Assembly: GCA_964020975.1 (NCBI GenBank)
Contig: OZ026624.1
Coordinates: 65,152,208-65,216,207, forward strand
DNA length: 64,000 nucleotides
Reading direction: 5' to 3'
DNA from: Hermodice carunculata
Lineage: Eukaryota > Annelida > Polychaeta > Eunicida > Amphinomidae
Position numbers and translations under genes: made by a program. A model generated the notes under the pieces. It did no database searches, had not been told where the DNA came from, and saw only the letters and a program-made list of their open reading frames with translations. Each line of letters opens with the position of its first letter. The stretch's first letter is position 1. Positions 1 to 11,850 of this stretch are shown here, one piece after another.

Positions 1-300
1 ATCACTGGGAATTGCTGACATTTAAATGCTCAATCATAGATAACAGGATTTGGAAACAGGAAACTTTATGTTTGAAATATGTTCTGTACGGTAATATTTT
101 TGAAATGTACAGCATTATATGGGTGACCCTGAGGTGAACCGGACCAGATCATAAAACACAAAAGAGAGTTTATATTTAGACAGGTAGCTTCTATATTAGG
201 ACAGTGATCTGGCAATGATGGTCAAAGAAGCCATTCACCGTAAACCTAGGCATTCTGTTTTTGCTCCCCCATATAGAGACTGAGTTTCATGTTCCTGAAG

Positions 301-488
301 TGCAGTGGTGTCTATCTTGAGAAACCACCCAAACAAGACGTCCTGCCTTGAAAGACTACTTAAAGGTATTTTGCTCAGAGCTGTTCCTGTTTTTACACCT
401 ATAAGAGATCACCTCTGTCTCGAGACCTCCAGACCATAATTAATTTGGTGGTCCCTATGGATGGTCTTTAGAGACAGGTTTCACTATA
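301..488. mobile_element. pogo-like MITE, degraded copy
   Basis: A ~188-bp non-coding element begins with GCAGTGGTGTCTATCTTGAG and ends with AGAGACAGGTTTCACTATAT, so its ends are degenerate inverted repeats. Inside are the words GAGA(A)ACCACC and GACCTCC that recur in its relatives at 19070, 44908 and 47530. The CAGTG(R)AACCT ends and apparent TA flanks resemble pogo/Tigger-type Tc1-mariner ends; that superfamily placement is inferred from the ends alone. Confidence 0.5.
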
Positions 489-654
489 TGTCAGAAGTTA
501 ACTTGAGGGCAAAATGTTCACTTTGCTTTTGGCCAAATGCTTGCCCGAATAATGGCTCCAAGTCAAACAAATGCTGGGAAATCAGAGACTTAATCCTACA
601 TTGGACTGGAGAAGGGAACACTTCCCTTACTAAAATAATTGCTTTACTAGAAAT

Positions 655-1012
655 GGTGATCAGATCACAATCCTAACTAATCCTTAAATAGCTTATGGAT
701 CATGATCAGATTGTGATCAGATCATGATCCTAACTAGTCCCTACATAGCTTATGGATCTTGACTGGATTGTGATCGCATCATAATCCTAACAGATCTTAC
801 ATAGCTTATGGATTATGATGGGATTGTGATAGCATCATAATCCTCACAGATCCCTACATAGCTTATGGATCATGATGGGATTGTGATGGCATCATAATCC
901 TCACAGATCCCTACATAGCTTATGGATCATGATGGGATTGTGATGGCATCATGATCCTAACAGATCGTTACATAGCTTATGGATCATGATCAGATTGTGA
1001 ATGGATCATGAT
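655..1012. repeat. 57-bp tandem array, about 6 units
   Basis: The word TAGCTTATGGAT recurs at 689, 746, 802, 859, 916 and 973, a 56-57 bp period. Each unit carries ATGATC/GATCATGAT palindromic words. Related GATCATGATC words reappear at 2935-2985, and AGGATTGCT/GGATC words at 1060-1170 and 2705-2925, so the array may be the left part of a larger element spanning about 0.65-3.0 kb. Confidence 0.85.
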
Positions 1013-1059
1013 ATTTTTATCAGGTAAATAAGCTTTTTTAGACTACCAATGATAATATT

Positions 1060-1185
1060 TAAGGATCACCCAGGATTGCTTTGGATCACTGGAACCATTG
1101 CTTTAGGATTGATGATTGAGGATCCCTTTTGGTCAGTTTGGTACCGGTGCTTCAGGATTGCTTAGGATCAATCCTGAATAATTCA
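1060..1185. repeat. Short AGGATTGCT / GGATC word cluster, left
   Basis: AGGATTGCTT and GGATCA/GGATCC words recur irregularly. The same vocabulary forms the cluster at 2705-2925, suggesting that both belong to one element or arose from one ancestral repeat. Confidence 0.45.
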
Positions 1186-1939
1186 CACATGACATTTATT
1201 ACTGAAACAGAACAATGTTGATCTGACCAGTTTTCAGGTGTGACGCATTTAATAATGTGACTCTTTTACGTCACATCGTTACATTTTTACTTGAAGTTAA
1301 AGAACTGGTTTTAATTGATCTGATTACTCTGTCAGCTAGGCTTAGACGGGTCTATTGTAAGAAAAAACAAACTTTCTTCTAAATTTCAAATTTTATGAAT
1401 ATGATTTGTTCCCTTTAGAAATTAATTTGCAATAATGATTTAAAACTATGCAGTTTTTCAGTGAATGGTACGGAATAGGACTTTGCTCTTAGAATATCGG
1501 ACTTGATAGTGTTCAAACGGTACATGGGCTTACTGAATTAGGTTTGTTAAGTTTCTCTTTGTATCAAATTTGATGAGTCATGCACTAGATATATGATTTA
1601 AAAGCTGTCTGTATGGTATACGCTCAAACACATTCATACTACTTCCTACATACATTGTACTTGCAAATAAATGTAACTATCATATGTACCCGTTCTCTGC
1701 CTTCATTGTTGCAACATGCACAATGACATGTAATTTGGTCTAAGCTATACATACATGAACAAATTTGCTTCTATCTGCAGGTCTTAAAGTCATAGTGAAT
1801 TACTTCCTATATGTAAGTTAAATTTCATCAAAAACATATGAATATCAATTTTCAGGTTTCGTAAATTATCATGTTCTCTGGACAAATTCTGTCAATTCTC
1901 CTTCTTGAACTGAGGTAGACTATCTACGATCAGTGTCTG

Positions 1940-2030
1940 GTTCAGTGCTATTTTGAAAGTGCTTGTAAAGATTTTATTGCAAAGCAAACAATATGCATAA
2001 AAACTCTAACAAACTATACATTTTGGAAAG
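1940..2030. repeat. Left arm of a 90-bp imperfect inverted repeat
   Basis: Positions 1940-2030 match the reverse complement of about 2485-2580 at roughly 80% by eye. Shared blocks include GTTCAGTGCTATTTT, GTGCTTGTAAAGATT, ATATGCATAAAAACT and AAACTATACATTTT. The differences are clustered in blocks, including a net 3-base difference. Arms are separated by about 450 bp. Confidence 0.7.
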
Positions 2031-2484
2031 CTACCAAACTACGGATTTGCTTTCTCATACTTTCCTGTGTTTTTGTTGTCCTATGTTTATACAGAAATCA
2101 TACCAAGTGCCGTATTCTTTTTCAAAAACCTTGAAGAAACTTGGATCGTCTCAGATTTTCAATAACAAGTATAGTTTCGTCAGGAGGATGAGTCAAAGTC
2201 TGGTCCCTTTGATGTATGGAGTGAGAGTCATTGATGCAACTCTAAACATGAATAGCACCGTAACAAAACATAAATTACACAAAATGAGACACGCTTTTTC
2301 AGTTTACACTGTTACGAAAAGTTTGCTACAAATTTAAGGTCTTTACATCGGAAAACAAAAAAGTTGAATCCAAATTTCTTCAAGGTTCTCCGAAAAAGAG
2401 GACAGCACTTGCTACAACTGCTGTATAAACATACGGCAACAAATGCACAGGACAGTGGGAGAAAACAAATCAACAGTTTGTTAA

Positions 2485-2580
2485 CTTTCCAAAAATGTAT
2501 AGTTTGTGGCAGTTTTTATGCATATTGACCGTTTTGGGATACTAGAATCTTTACAAGCACCCTTAAAATAGCACTGAACG
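2485..2580. repeat. Right arm of the 90-bp imperfect inverted repeat
   Basis: This is the inverted partner of 1940-2030. Both arms can be read in one frame containing VQCYF, ACKD, ICIKT and TNYTF, but I see no synonymous differences between them, so this looks like plain repeat identity rather than a conserved protein. The intervening 450 bp holds no gene I recognise. Confidence 0.7.
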
Positions 2581-2704
2581 ATGTGCTCATCCAGATCGGT
2601 ACGATTAGGAGAGTCAGCCCACAAGGTGTTCTTCAACTGCCAGTAAGACTGCTGGTGCTTTCTACCAAAGCTGAGACTTCCTTCCCAAGGATTGTGGTAT
2701 TTAA

Positions 2705-2985
2705 AAGTCATGTGGATTGCTTCGGATCAGTTCCAAAATTTCTGAGTCCCTTCTGATCGCTGAGGATTGCTCCTAAAAAAATTTCTAAGTCCAAAGGATC
2801 ACTTATGATCACCTCAAAATATCTAATGTTATATGGATCGCTTGGATCACTTAAGATCAATAAAGATTGCTTCATTAAGACAAGCCTGACAGTGGATTCT
2901 TCAGGATTGCTTTGGATCGGTGTATGCAATTTACTGAATTATGATTGGACCATGATCTGACCATGATCTGATCGTGATTCAGTCC
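2705..2985. repeat. AGGATTGCT / GGATC word cluster, right, with GATC palindromes
   Basis: The cluster has irregular repeats of GGATTGCTTC, GGATCGCTTGGATCAC and related words, followed by CCATGATCTGACCATGATCT at 2949-2968. It shares vocabulary with 655-1185, so 655-2985 may be one element with subterminal repeats. Confidence 0.45.
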
Positions 2986-5000
2986 CTCAGAATTTGAGCA
3001 AAGGTTATAGGCAGAGGAATAATAACAGCCAGTCGACTCCTGTATTCAGTCCATCTCCCGTGGCTCAATTATGTCTACTGTAGAAGGTATGCCATTATAA
3101 AAAGACTCATAGACATCAAAGTTATAGCCTCTTCGCAAACAACAATGCAGCATTACTTATACATGTAGAAGATCCAACCTTATATCAGCTGTGTTTTCCC
3201 ACATTTTTTTTTTATTTGGCGGCAAAGTGGAATATTTTCAGAAGGACAGATTTTCAGCGCTGTTATGTATATGTTATAACTAGACTTAAGACTCTCTAAA
3301 TTCATCTCATGCATTGCATGTTGTCTCTTACAGAGGCACTATATCCCAATATGTGGGGGGCCAGGTAAACTGCTCACCTGTAGCTGCGGGGCTCGCTGTG
3401 TTCTTCCTAATGACCACTTAAGACATATCTTCGGAGTGAGTGAACCTGTATCACGGCAACCCTTTTCAGATAAACCACATGACCTTGATTGGGATTTTGT
3501 GTAGGACAACTGCCTTGGGCAGCCAGGCTTCATAATTGCGGCACATCCCAGAAAGACCAGAAAGTGGCAGGAGTGCTAATTAGAGCAGGGGCACTAAATG
3601 GGATGAATACAAAACGGAGCAACATGTAACCCAGGCCCCCTGGTCCAACACACCGCTGGGGATATATCAAGTAATTACGGAGGAATACATGTCCTACACT
3701 TAACACTCTTTGACCTTAGCCTGCACCAGCCCGGCCTCATTTTGCCCTTACCCTTTTTTCTGTACATTGTGCCTCAGCGTTTAATTGTCCCTATACTGTC
3801 ATAGGTTTACCTCTGGGCTGCCTCACTGCCTGCCCTGGACTCACCCTGTCAGCTTCTCTCTTTGTCTCGCTGATCCTACACGATCACATCCAGGAAGAGT
3901 AAATTGATGGGAGTTTTCATACCACAAATGGTATCTTTTTTTCAATTTGCATGCCCCAGCTGGTTTCTTTTCAAAATCGGTGTGATAGATTAACAGCCGC
4001 CTTTTAAGCTCATAGTCTTTCCTGTTGTTTCCTGCAATGTTTCTAACCATTCAGCGTATTTTCATGGTTATTTGAATGTACACTCTTTGGTTTTTGGCAC
4101 CGTTTCGATAGTTTTTTTTTTTTTTTTTTGAGTATGAACGGTGCATTTGTACAAAAACGTACACAAATAATTGACCTCGATGCTGCCACTATCTGTGCCT
4201 CGCACAAAATGTGCTCCTTGTGCTCCTGCCATCTACCCTCGACTGACGAGGCGGTATGACCACCATCGTGACAAGTTCTTGTCCTGTAATGCCCCCAATC
4301 CTTCCAAAGACTCATACATCTCTTCCTTGTCCACTTTACCACTTTATCCATAGATCTTCATATTCACTGCGATCATAAAAGCCAACCTTTAATAAAAAGC
4401 CTGCTAAGCATCATCCAATTTGCTCATTCATGTCATCCTGGAAATCTCTATCTTATTATGAAATTTTCTATGCAGGGGCTTGGATGACGATAAGCCGTGA
4501 GCAAACCTCGTATTTCCACTAACGCCTGGAAGTGGCCAGTTTGAGATGGGACTTGCTGGCGAGGGTGATACAACAGGACAAATGACAAAGTTGCTCTTTG
4601 CTTCAGACGGTCCAAGTTGAAGCCACATTGCGGCATAAGATTACATCTATCATATACAAGACATTCATATCAGTGATGGTCCAAGCAAAAATCCTGGCCA
4701 CTGGCTGTGGAGGTTGCGTGGCTGAGTGTATTGATGAGCCTAATATACAGTCACACTATATTACACACCACAGTCTAAGTCTCAGCAGCCACAGATGTCC
4801 CTTTGTTGGAGCCAAGATCAAGTATCCTAGCTGATTCATGTCATAAAATTGACTATATATATGTTCATATGGGATACGTCTTTGACCATGTAGTTTCAAT
4901 CTGTCAGTTTTTCAAAATGAGAGATCAAAGGATCTGGAGACTAAAAATAGCACAGCCGTGTTGATCTTGAACAGATCTTGCTGAACAGTCTGATTAAGAA
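2986..5000. other. No gene recognised
   Basis: The interval is unique-looking sequence with a short poly-T at about 4111-4129. Open frames of 60-102 codons occur on both strands but have no recognisable motif and overlap each other. A splice-acceptor-like run ends at 3332 (TGTTGTCTCTTACAG) but leads into only a ~31-base open piece before a possible donor. Confidence 0.4.
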
Positions 5001-5042
5001 TACAGTGGAACCTGTCATGAGAGACCACCTGTCTTGAAAGCC
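5000..5042. mobile_element. Fragment of the pogo-like MITE family
   Basis: TACAGTGGAACCTGTCATGA, followed by GAGACCACCTGTCTTGAAAG, matches one end of the family at 44908. The opposite end is missing. Confidence 0.5.
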
Positions 5043-6590
5043 TTCTTTTTGAAGTACACCAGCAAACTCTGTCCATCATTAATAGTGAGTGCAAGGTCAC
5101 TCCTATGATACAGGGATGACTTCAAATCTCATGCAATTACAGTGTACCTCACAAGGGAGACAATATGTGATATCAGAAACCAAGGGCACAGCCATTTTTG
5201 CCATTTTGGATCCTAATCTCTCCTTATTGATGATGAACAGTAATTTGTTCTCAGTCAGAAACTAAATAACAAATTCATTCATGGAAAGTTTTTTTTTTTT
5301 TTTTTTTTTTTGTCCTACATGGTTGAAATTTGTCGGTAGATACAAGTAATTCATACTTCAGAGGAATGCTTTGGAGTTCTGCGTGCAAAGCATGATCACC
5401 TCAATCTGCCCAACAATCAACGTGACAACAAAGCTGCACTTGCTTTGTATGGTACTTGCCATTCGCATTAACTCTCACGACAGATTAGGCCACAATTTTT
5501 CCTCCCTGATGGTTGTCTACAGGAACAGGTTTTGCTGTACCAGGAGTCAGGAGTGCAACAGGTGAGACAGATTCTACCTACTAATGTACGGCAAGTATTT
5601 TGTAGGGCATGTATGCTGGTACCTGAGTTTAGTCCACATAATGCTGTCCAAAAAAATTAAAGTCACACATATTTACTTCAAGCTCAGTGGATGAACCATG
5701 TAATAAAGTCTGGCAATTTAAAGTTGATTGTCTCAAAAAAAAAAAATGATCATAATTATAATAGAATATAGCACCATTTCAGTCTTTAGAATTAACAAAA
5801 GAAAGGGCCTTCCTCCAATAAAAGTCAGTAATTTCCAACTTCATCTGTATATTCTACTGTAACCATGCACAGAAATCACTATATGTCTCCTGGAAAGCCA
5901 GCCATGACAAAAGGACAAATTGAATTGAATTGAAACTTTATTTCCACATATATCATACATCATCAGTTGACAAAAGAGGTAATGAAGGCTCTCATGGGAG
6001 CATTACTTATTGAGCTGGGTGCCTGAGACATATGGATACCCTGCATGATGTAGGCAGTATGGTTCACCAAGGGGTGAATAAGAAATGTACATAAAAATAA
6101 AAATACATACATACCCACACACAAAAATATACGACAGTTGGTAAGTAACTGTTCAATTGATAGAAAGACCAGGCCTGACCAGTACATGACAGCAGTTAAA
6201 TGTACAACTTCTCGTAAAAGTCTGCTGACAAGGCTCATGAGGAACTGGAAAGGACCAGCATGCACATGTGCAGCTCATCTAGCAGGGGGTAATCTTGTTG
6301 TGAACAAAGGTTATGTACACATTACAAAAATTCACATCCCATGTGTGAATATATTCCACGTCTGTCCATCAGACATTATTTAATTCACACTGTACTCTGT
6401 TGAGAGAGACTCAGTGTTGCTATTTTGTACTTACAAAACACTAGGCCTGTGAGGCAGTTCAATACAGGAAACTTCTTTTTCACTGTTCAAATTTCTCTTC
6501 TTTGTAATAGACTAGCTTGACAAAATGATATCACAACATTTATACATGGAAACCATCAAGTAACTAGAAACAAGTTTTTCGCGCAAAAAA
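5043..6590. other. No gene recognised
   Basis: The interval contains a 22-base poly-T at about 5289-5310 and a short poly-A at 5736. There is no recognisable coding, RNA or transposon-end signal. Confidence 0.4.
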
Positions 6591-6591
6591 C

Positions 6592-7539
6592 ATTATGCAT
6601 ATCCCAAACAGGCACCTCTCAAAAGAGAACACCCCTCTAAGAGCGTCACCATTCTTCTACACAAAGGTTGACCTTGACCTTTGACCTCAAGATCACCTCT
6701 AAGCAAATTTAAAGGAAGTCTCAATTGGGTAAACAATGACAAAGTTTGATGGACTTCAGTCATACCCATTTGAAGATGTGGCAGAGAAATCATTTTATTT
6801 TGCAAGGCATTGTGAACTAGACACATGACCTGAAGGTCATACACCATCACATGAAAAAAAAAATCCCCAAATCTATTGAGTATCTGTACCAAAAGTTTCT
6901 GGCTTACGGTTTTGAAGAAGTCTACCATTGAAGACCCAAATGACTTATATTGTAATCAACAGGAATGCAAAAATAAACAACAACAACAACAACAACAACA
7001 AAAATCACTGGAGCATCAACATTTGAAAAAGGTTGATAGATACCTACCCAATGTACTGTTTCCCTACCAAGTGTTAAGTGAAGCTGGCCAATTGTTTTGG
7101 ACAATTAGTTGAAAATGTGACTTAGCATTGCAACCTCTACTGACTTATACATATAGTAATCAACAGGAATGTATGCAGTTTGACTTTTCAAGGTCACTCA
7201 GGTTTAAAAATGAACCATACAAATTGAAAATCCATCGGTACTTTCCTATTCACATTTAATAGTAACCTTGGGCCTACGATGCACCATTATGAAGTAATAA
7301 GCCAATATGTGAAAACTGCTGAGTCAGCAGAAAAATTGCAACAAGGATTTGACCTTGATCTTTGACCTAAAAGTTATATATTATTATATGGGAAAAGTTC
7401 ACCAGACCCATAGGTTATCTGTGCCAAATTAGGAGGTAATAGGGGACAGAAATACAAGGAAAATAAGATATGTGGCGGTAGGGATGGCGGAGGACAGGAC
7501 TAACACTCTATGCCTACCCTCCTATGGGGGATGCATAAT
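6592..7539. mobile_element. Non-coding DNA element with ATTATGCAT ends, copy 1
   Basis: The element begins ATTATGCATATCCC and ends GGGGGATGCATAAT, giving a short inverted repeat (ATTATGCAT plus CCC). The interior is non-coding. It carries repeated modules such as AATCAACAGGAATG (twice) and TTGACCTTGACCTTTGACCT near 6669, with a weaker version near 7350. A second copy at 41886-43076 keeps the same internal order, which supports it as one dispersed unit. No transposase is seen, so it is non-autonomous; the superfamily is unclear. Confidence 0.7.
6976..7001. repeat. (CAA)n microsatellite
   Basis: About eight CAA units lie inside the element at 6592. They are absent at the equivalent place in the copy at 41886, so they expanded after the copies separated. 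Confidence 0.85.
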
Positions 7540-8108
7540 TAATTCAGCACACAGTACACACATTTCACAGACCTGGAAGTGGAAAATGTTGCAAGCATAA
7601 ACTGTTTGTGATGTGCAGTAATCAATTTTATATCTCCAGCACAAAATGCTCTTGGACTGCACAAAGATGTATCTAAAACAAGATTCTCAACATTTTTTTT
7701 TTTTTGTAAAGAAAGAATGAAAGAAAGAGAAGAGGATCATATTTGAAGTATTTTTATGGATGCCACAATGATAAATGTACCCCTGACAGGAAAACACTAG
7801 ACATATTGACTGCATGGGGATTTATCTGATGAGATCCTCATGGACGCAACAGCACAGTAATACTTTTGGTACCTCTTATTGAAAACGACGAGCTAGCAAC
7901 AGGCTGGAAGCATGTAATGATTTCTTCCTTCCAGCACAACTCAGCGCCAATGTTTTCCACATGATCAACAGACAGAGACATATTCTCTTTATCCCAACCT
8001 GCTACAAAACCATGGGCATGCAGCTTTGCGATATTGACCGAGGCCACCTGATGCTGATAGTAACACGTTAATTACAGAAATTGTGGGCTCGCTAGATGCT
8101 GTCACCAT

Positions 8109-8353
8109 TTAACTCTTTAAGTGCCAAGTTTTGGACTTAGTCAACAGCTTTTCTAGGTGCACATTGGTCCCAATGAGTGCTGAGAAAATCTATTGACCTG
8201 GGGTATTTTCTGTGGAACTAGAGGCATGCTGTTACTTGAATGAAAGGTCTTTTACGAGGAATAGGAATCTGAGATCCAAATGCACCATTATGATTCAGAT
8301 TCGTTTGACTTTAGTAGATCGACTTTAGATGTGATTGGCACTGAACGAGATAA
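8109..8353 (+). mobile_element. TTAA-flanked (piggyBac-type) MITE
   Basis: The left end is TTAA-CTCTTTAAGTGCC and the right end is GGCACTGAACGAG-ATAA. The centre holds GTCAACAGCTTTTCT with a decayed inverted partner ending CTATTGACCT. The right half has TACTTGAATGAAAGG and GTAGATCGACTTTAG, shared with the copies at 43969 and 52894. Confidence 0.75.
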
Positions 8354-8452
8354 CTCTTTGGAGCCCAAAATCAACAAATTTTACTGGTGCACTCTGGGTA
8401 CATTGCTCACATAATGCACTGGAAAAATATGTTGACTGCTTGAATATTATCA

Positions 8453-8695
8453 TTAACCCTTTCACCTTTTGATTAAGACTAAGTCAGCAGAATTCCTTGG
8501 CAGAATTTAAGTGCTAAGCATCCAACCCATGTCATCCAATACTGTTGACCTGGCCGAGCCATGTTATCTTGATAGGGCCCGTCTACAATTCTCATTCAAA
8601 TTGCTTTTTATTACTGTTGAAAGTAGTAAAAAATATTGAAGCATACAACATTTAACCAACAGATGACTTTGGCTGATTTAAAGGGGACAATGTTA
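8453..8695 (+). mobile_element. TTAA-flanked (piggyBac-type) MITE, other subfamily
   Basis: TTAA-CCCTTTCACC begins it, and TTAA again follows GGGGACAATG at the end, so the duplicated target is intact. The right half (TGTTGAAAGTAGT, then ACATTTAACCAACAG) matches the copy at 39426. The central palindrome has decayed. Confidence 0.75.
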
Positions 8696-8819
8696 AAGAC
8701 AAAATGAAGCACAGTACACACTCAAGTGATCAGATGCTTCCTGATAATTTTAATGGGAAAAATTAACATGCCAATACATCAGGTTAAATCTTCAAATGTT
8801 GTCTGCTTCAGAGCTTCCA

Positions 8820-8982
8820 ACTCATTTCATCACTAATGAAAAACAATTTGACTGAGAATTGTAGATGAGATCAATTAAGATAACATGCCCCAGGTCAACA
8901 GCTTTCCTTGGCATGGGTAAGTGCCCAACCCCTGCCAAGAAAAGCTGTTGACTCAGTCTTAATTCAAGGAGGAAATGGTTAA
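8820..8982 (-). mobile_element. TTAA MITE, partial, reverse orientation
   Basis: The end GAGGAAATGG-TTAA is present; the other end is missing. It keeps a long central palindrome at about 8895-8955, with arms GGTCAACAGCTTTCCTTGG and CCAAGAAAAGCTGTTGAC around an inner CATGGGTAAGTGCCCAACC. Confidence 0.65.
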
Positions 8983-8999
8983 AAGAGAGTACAACATAT

Positions 9000-10030
9000 T
9001 GGGTCTGGAAGACTTGATCTTGAATAGCACAGACAACACATGGACAAAGCACTGGCTGGCCACCCTTGGACAAGGCTTCAACACAGACGGCCACAGTGAT
9101 TAATGTGTGACACACAGAAAGCTGAGTTTATCTAAATTGTCAAACATGAAAGAAAGTCACACATGCATACTGCCACTGGCCTGGTCAAACTACTCACATT
9201 CTCTAATTGATGAAAACTATCGGATTATGCCTTTTCATATATTTGCTGGGACTTTTTGACAGGACTGAATCATTCACTTTGAATTCTAACCAATAACTTC
9301 TGGATTTCCACAGCTAAATAGGAAAAGCCGCGTTTTACACCCACCACAGACGACAGACTGAATGAGAACAAATTGAAAGGAAACGCAATCAATAACAAAA
9401 ACTGGCAGGTGTGTCCTAGCTATGTTGAGAATGAAATATTGCATGAAACGGTAAGCTAGTGTGTAGCTTCCTCTTTCAAGTGGATTTTTGTTACTAATGT
9501 GCGTGCAGGGGCGTGCTTTCCTCTGGTAGAAAGGCATGTGTGGAGCAATTAACCAATTCACTCAAACTCACTTTTATTCACACGCACTTTTAGGATGAGT
9601 ATACGGTGTCAGAATTGTCACCAATGACAAATATATGCATGCCGTACTGTACAGTTGCTGCCTGCATGCTGCTATAGAAGTGACAATAAACTCCAGGCCA
9701 AGAGGCTGCAAACAGACTGGCCTCGGAATAAACTGAAGCTTAGCTGCCAACAAGCTTCCAAATTAAGAGCCAGCACCAAAGTAAACTCAAGTTAAGCTGT
9801 TTACTGACTGGCAAAAGTTCCAAAAGAGAGTACTTCTAATGTTAATTAGAGCTTAGCTGTCAACACACTGGCAATACACTTCCAACAGACTGGTAGTAAG
9901 AGACACATCATGGAGTTGGTTTCGATGGTTATTTGTTTCCTTACATATGCTGCAACACAGTTATCACTTGGCAGTATTTGCCATTCAATTTACAATGTTT
10001 TATTATTAAAGACTTTCAGATCAATATGCT
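9000..10030. other. No gene recognised
   Basis: The interval contains loosely repeated words (AGCTTAGCTG, AACAAGCTTCC) around 9690-9890 but no clear array, gene or element end. Confidence 0.35.
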
Positions 10031-10033
10031 GCT

Positions 10034-10049
10034 GGGGGGGGGGGGGGGG
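10034..10049. repeat. G16 homopolymer
   Basis: Sixteen consecutive G bases are present; the exact length is prone to assembly error. Confidence 0.9.
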
Positions 10050-10129
10050 CAAGGACAATGTCTTTGTTGTCAATTAAACAGAATATCCATGATATAAACC
10101 CTTGAGGAGCTTAGGGTATGCCTGAGATG

Positions 10130-10130
<1 letters not shown>

Positions 10131-10160
<30 letters not shown>
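10131..10160. repeat. (CA)15 microsatellite
   Basis: There is an uninterrupted CA run just upstream of the 43-bp array. Confidence 0.95.
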
Positions 10161-10165
<5 letters not shown>

Positions 10166-10195
10166 GTACTGAAGACAAGACAACAGAGATAGAGG

Positions 10196-10818
10196 TAGGC
10201 ATTATACAAGGATGCTTATTGCTCTAAATATTTGACATTACTCATTAAACAAGGATACTTATTGCTCTAGATATCTGACATTATTCATTATACAAGGATG
10301 TTTACTGCTCTAAATATTTGACATTACTCATTAAATTTAAACAAGGATGCCTATTGCTCTAGATATTTGACATTACTCATTAAATTTAAACAAGGATGCT
10401 TATTGCTCTAGATATTTGACATTACTCATTAAATTTAAACAAGGATGCTTATTGCTCTAGATGTTTGACATTACTCATAAAACAATGATGCTTATTGCTC
10501 TAGATATTTGACATTACTCATCAGACAAGGATGCTTGTTGCTCTAGATATTAGACATTACTTATCAGACAAAGATGCATATGGGTCTAGATATTTGACAT
10601 TACTCATCAGACAAAGATGCATATGGGTTTAGATATTTGACATTACTCATTAGACAAGGATGCTTATGGGTCTAGATGTTTGACATTACTCATTAGACAA
10701 GGTGGTTATGGGTCTAGATATTTGACATTACTCATTAGACAAGGATGCTTATTGCTCTAGATATTTGACATTACTCATTAGACAAGGATGCTTATTGCTC
10801 TAGATATTTGACATTACT
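10196..10818. repeat. 43-bp tandem array, about 14 units
   Basis: The words TTTGACATTACTCATTA and AAGGATGCTTATTGCTCTAG repeat with a basic 43-bp period. Several consecutive units between 10320 and 10440 carry an 8-base AATTTAAA-type insertion, and another local block (about 10560-10730) has TATGGGTCTAG instead of TATTGCTCTAG. These local variants show that the array grew by copying short neighbouring blocks. Confidence 0.9.
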
Positions 10819-11469
10819 TATGATCATCTGACTTAACCCCCACCTGCTCAATCTCCTGAAGCAGTTGGACATAACTTCTCGACTGCTACCTAAATTCTAT
10901 GCCAATAGAAAACATTTTTTTTTTTGCTGAGAACTACACATAACACATTTCATTATGACATGCCCCAGCTCCAAATATTTCCTTAAGGGGCTTCCCTGTG
11001 CTGACAGAAGTCTTGTCTTGCCGCTCACCCTAGTTAAATGTCCAAAGTACTTTGAGCATTAAAAGAAATAACGCAATAATAATAATTTGCATCACAATCA
11101 CTATTTGACAATTTTTGTTTTTGTATGATTCATAAAGCATCTACCATATTCTCCCCAGTGAGCACAAATTTGTGCCCCCACCTTGACAGGATAAAAAAAG
11201 TGAAAAGAAGGCTAAATAGCTGCAGTTAACCATCTTTTTATGATATTATATTAAACAATTTTATTCTATAGAAAACAATCAGGGAGAAGGGCAACATCCT
11301 TATTATGTACATCATGTTCAAAATGTGGGTCCTAATTGGAGGCACTTTGTACCGTAATTTATCTTGTAAGTGCACACGGCACTCATTGGGAGCAATACGG
11401 TAATAAAAAACTGTCACTTCATATCTCTAGAAAATTGAAAAATAGCATATGGTCAGAATGACCTTAAGA

Positions 11470-11850
11470 CCCCCTGGGCCAGGGATGACCCTAGGTGACC
11501 TTGAAAATAGGTCAAGGTCAATGAATGTCAAGCTTCAAATGAGATGCTTCTACAGTACAAGTTTCATGATAGTAGCTGAATTTGTTCCAAAGTTAATTGC
11601 ATCTGCAATGATAAAAAACTGACTCAGGTGACCTTGAAAATAGGTCAAGGTCACTGAATGTCAAACTCAGTCGAGCAACCTATAAGATGTTTCTGCACAG
11701 TACAAGCCTGATGATAGTAGCTCACATTGTTCTAAAGTTATTGCTTCTGCAAGGGTAATGGACAAGACAGATGGATAAAAGAAAGGACATATGCACACAC
11801 AGATATGATGATGTCAATAATCCATCAGCCAGTAAAGCCAAAGGGGTTAA
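11470..11850. repeat. AGGTCA-rich repeat, two ~137-bp units
   Basis: GTGACCTTGAAAATAGGTCA occurs at about 11494 and 11631, each followed by AGGTCA and TGAATGTCAA. Both units continue with CAGTACAAG and GATGATAGTAGCT words. These are inverted and everted arrangements of the nuclear-receptor half-site. The unit ends in GGACAAGACAGATGGA, like the GGAC tails seen near 61 kb, so this is probably part of a dispersed element. Confidence 0.7.

Noticed and set aside
1919-2134. Open stretch with a hydrophobic run (LRICFLILSCVFVVLCLYR) resembling a membrane anchor
   Set aside because: It has no start codon in phase, is partly an arm of an inverted repeat, and the arms show no synonymous differences that would indicate a protein under selection.
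3318-3364. Possible exon after an acceptor-like TGTTGTCTCTTACAG
   Set aside because: Only about 31 bases lie between it and a GTAAAC donor-like site; no coding similarity or second exon is visible.
10196-10818. Centromeric or telomeric satellite
   Set aside because: The array is short (~620 bp) and isolated, with no telomeric hexamers or larger satellite context.
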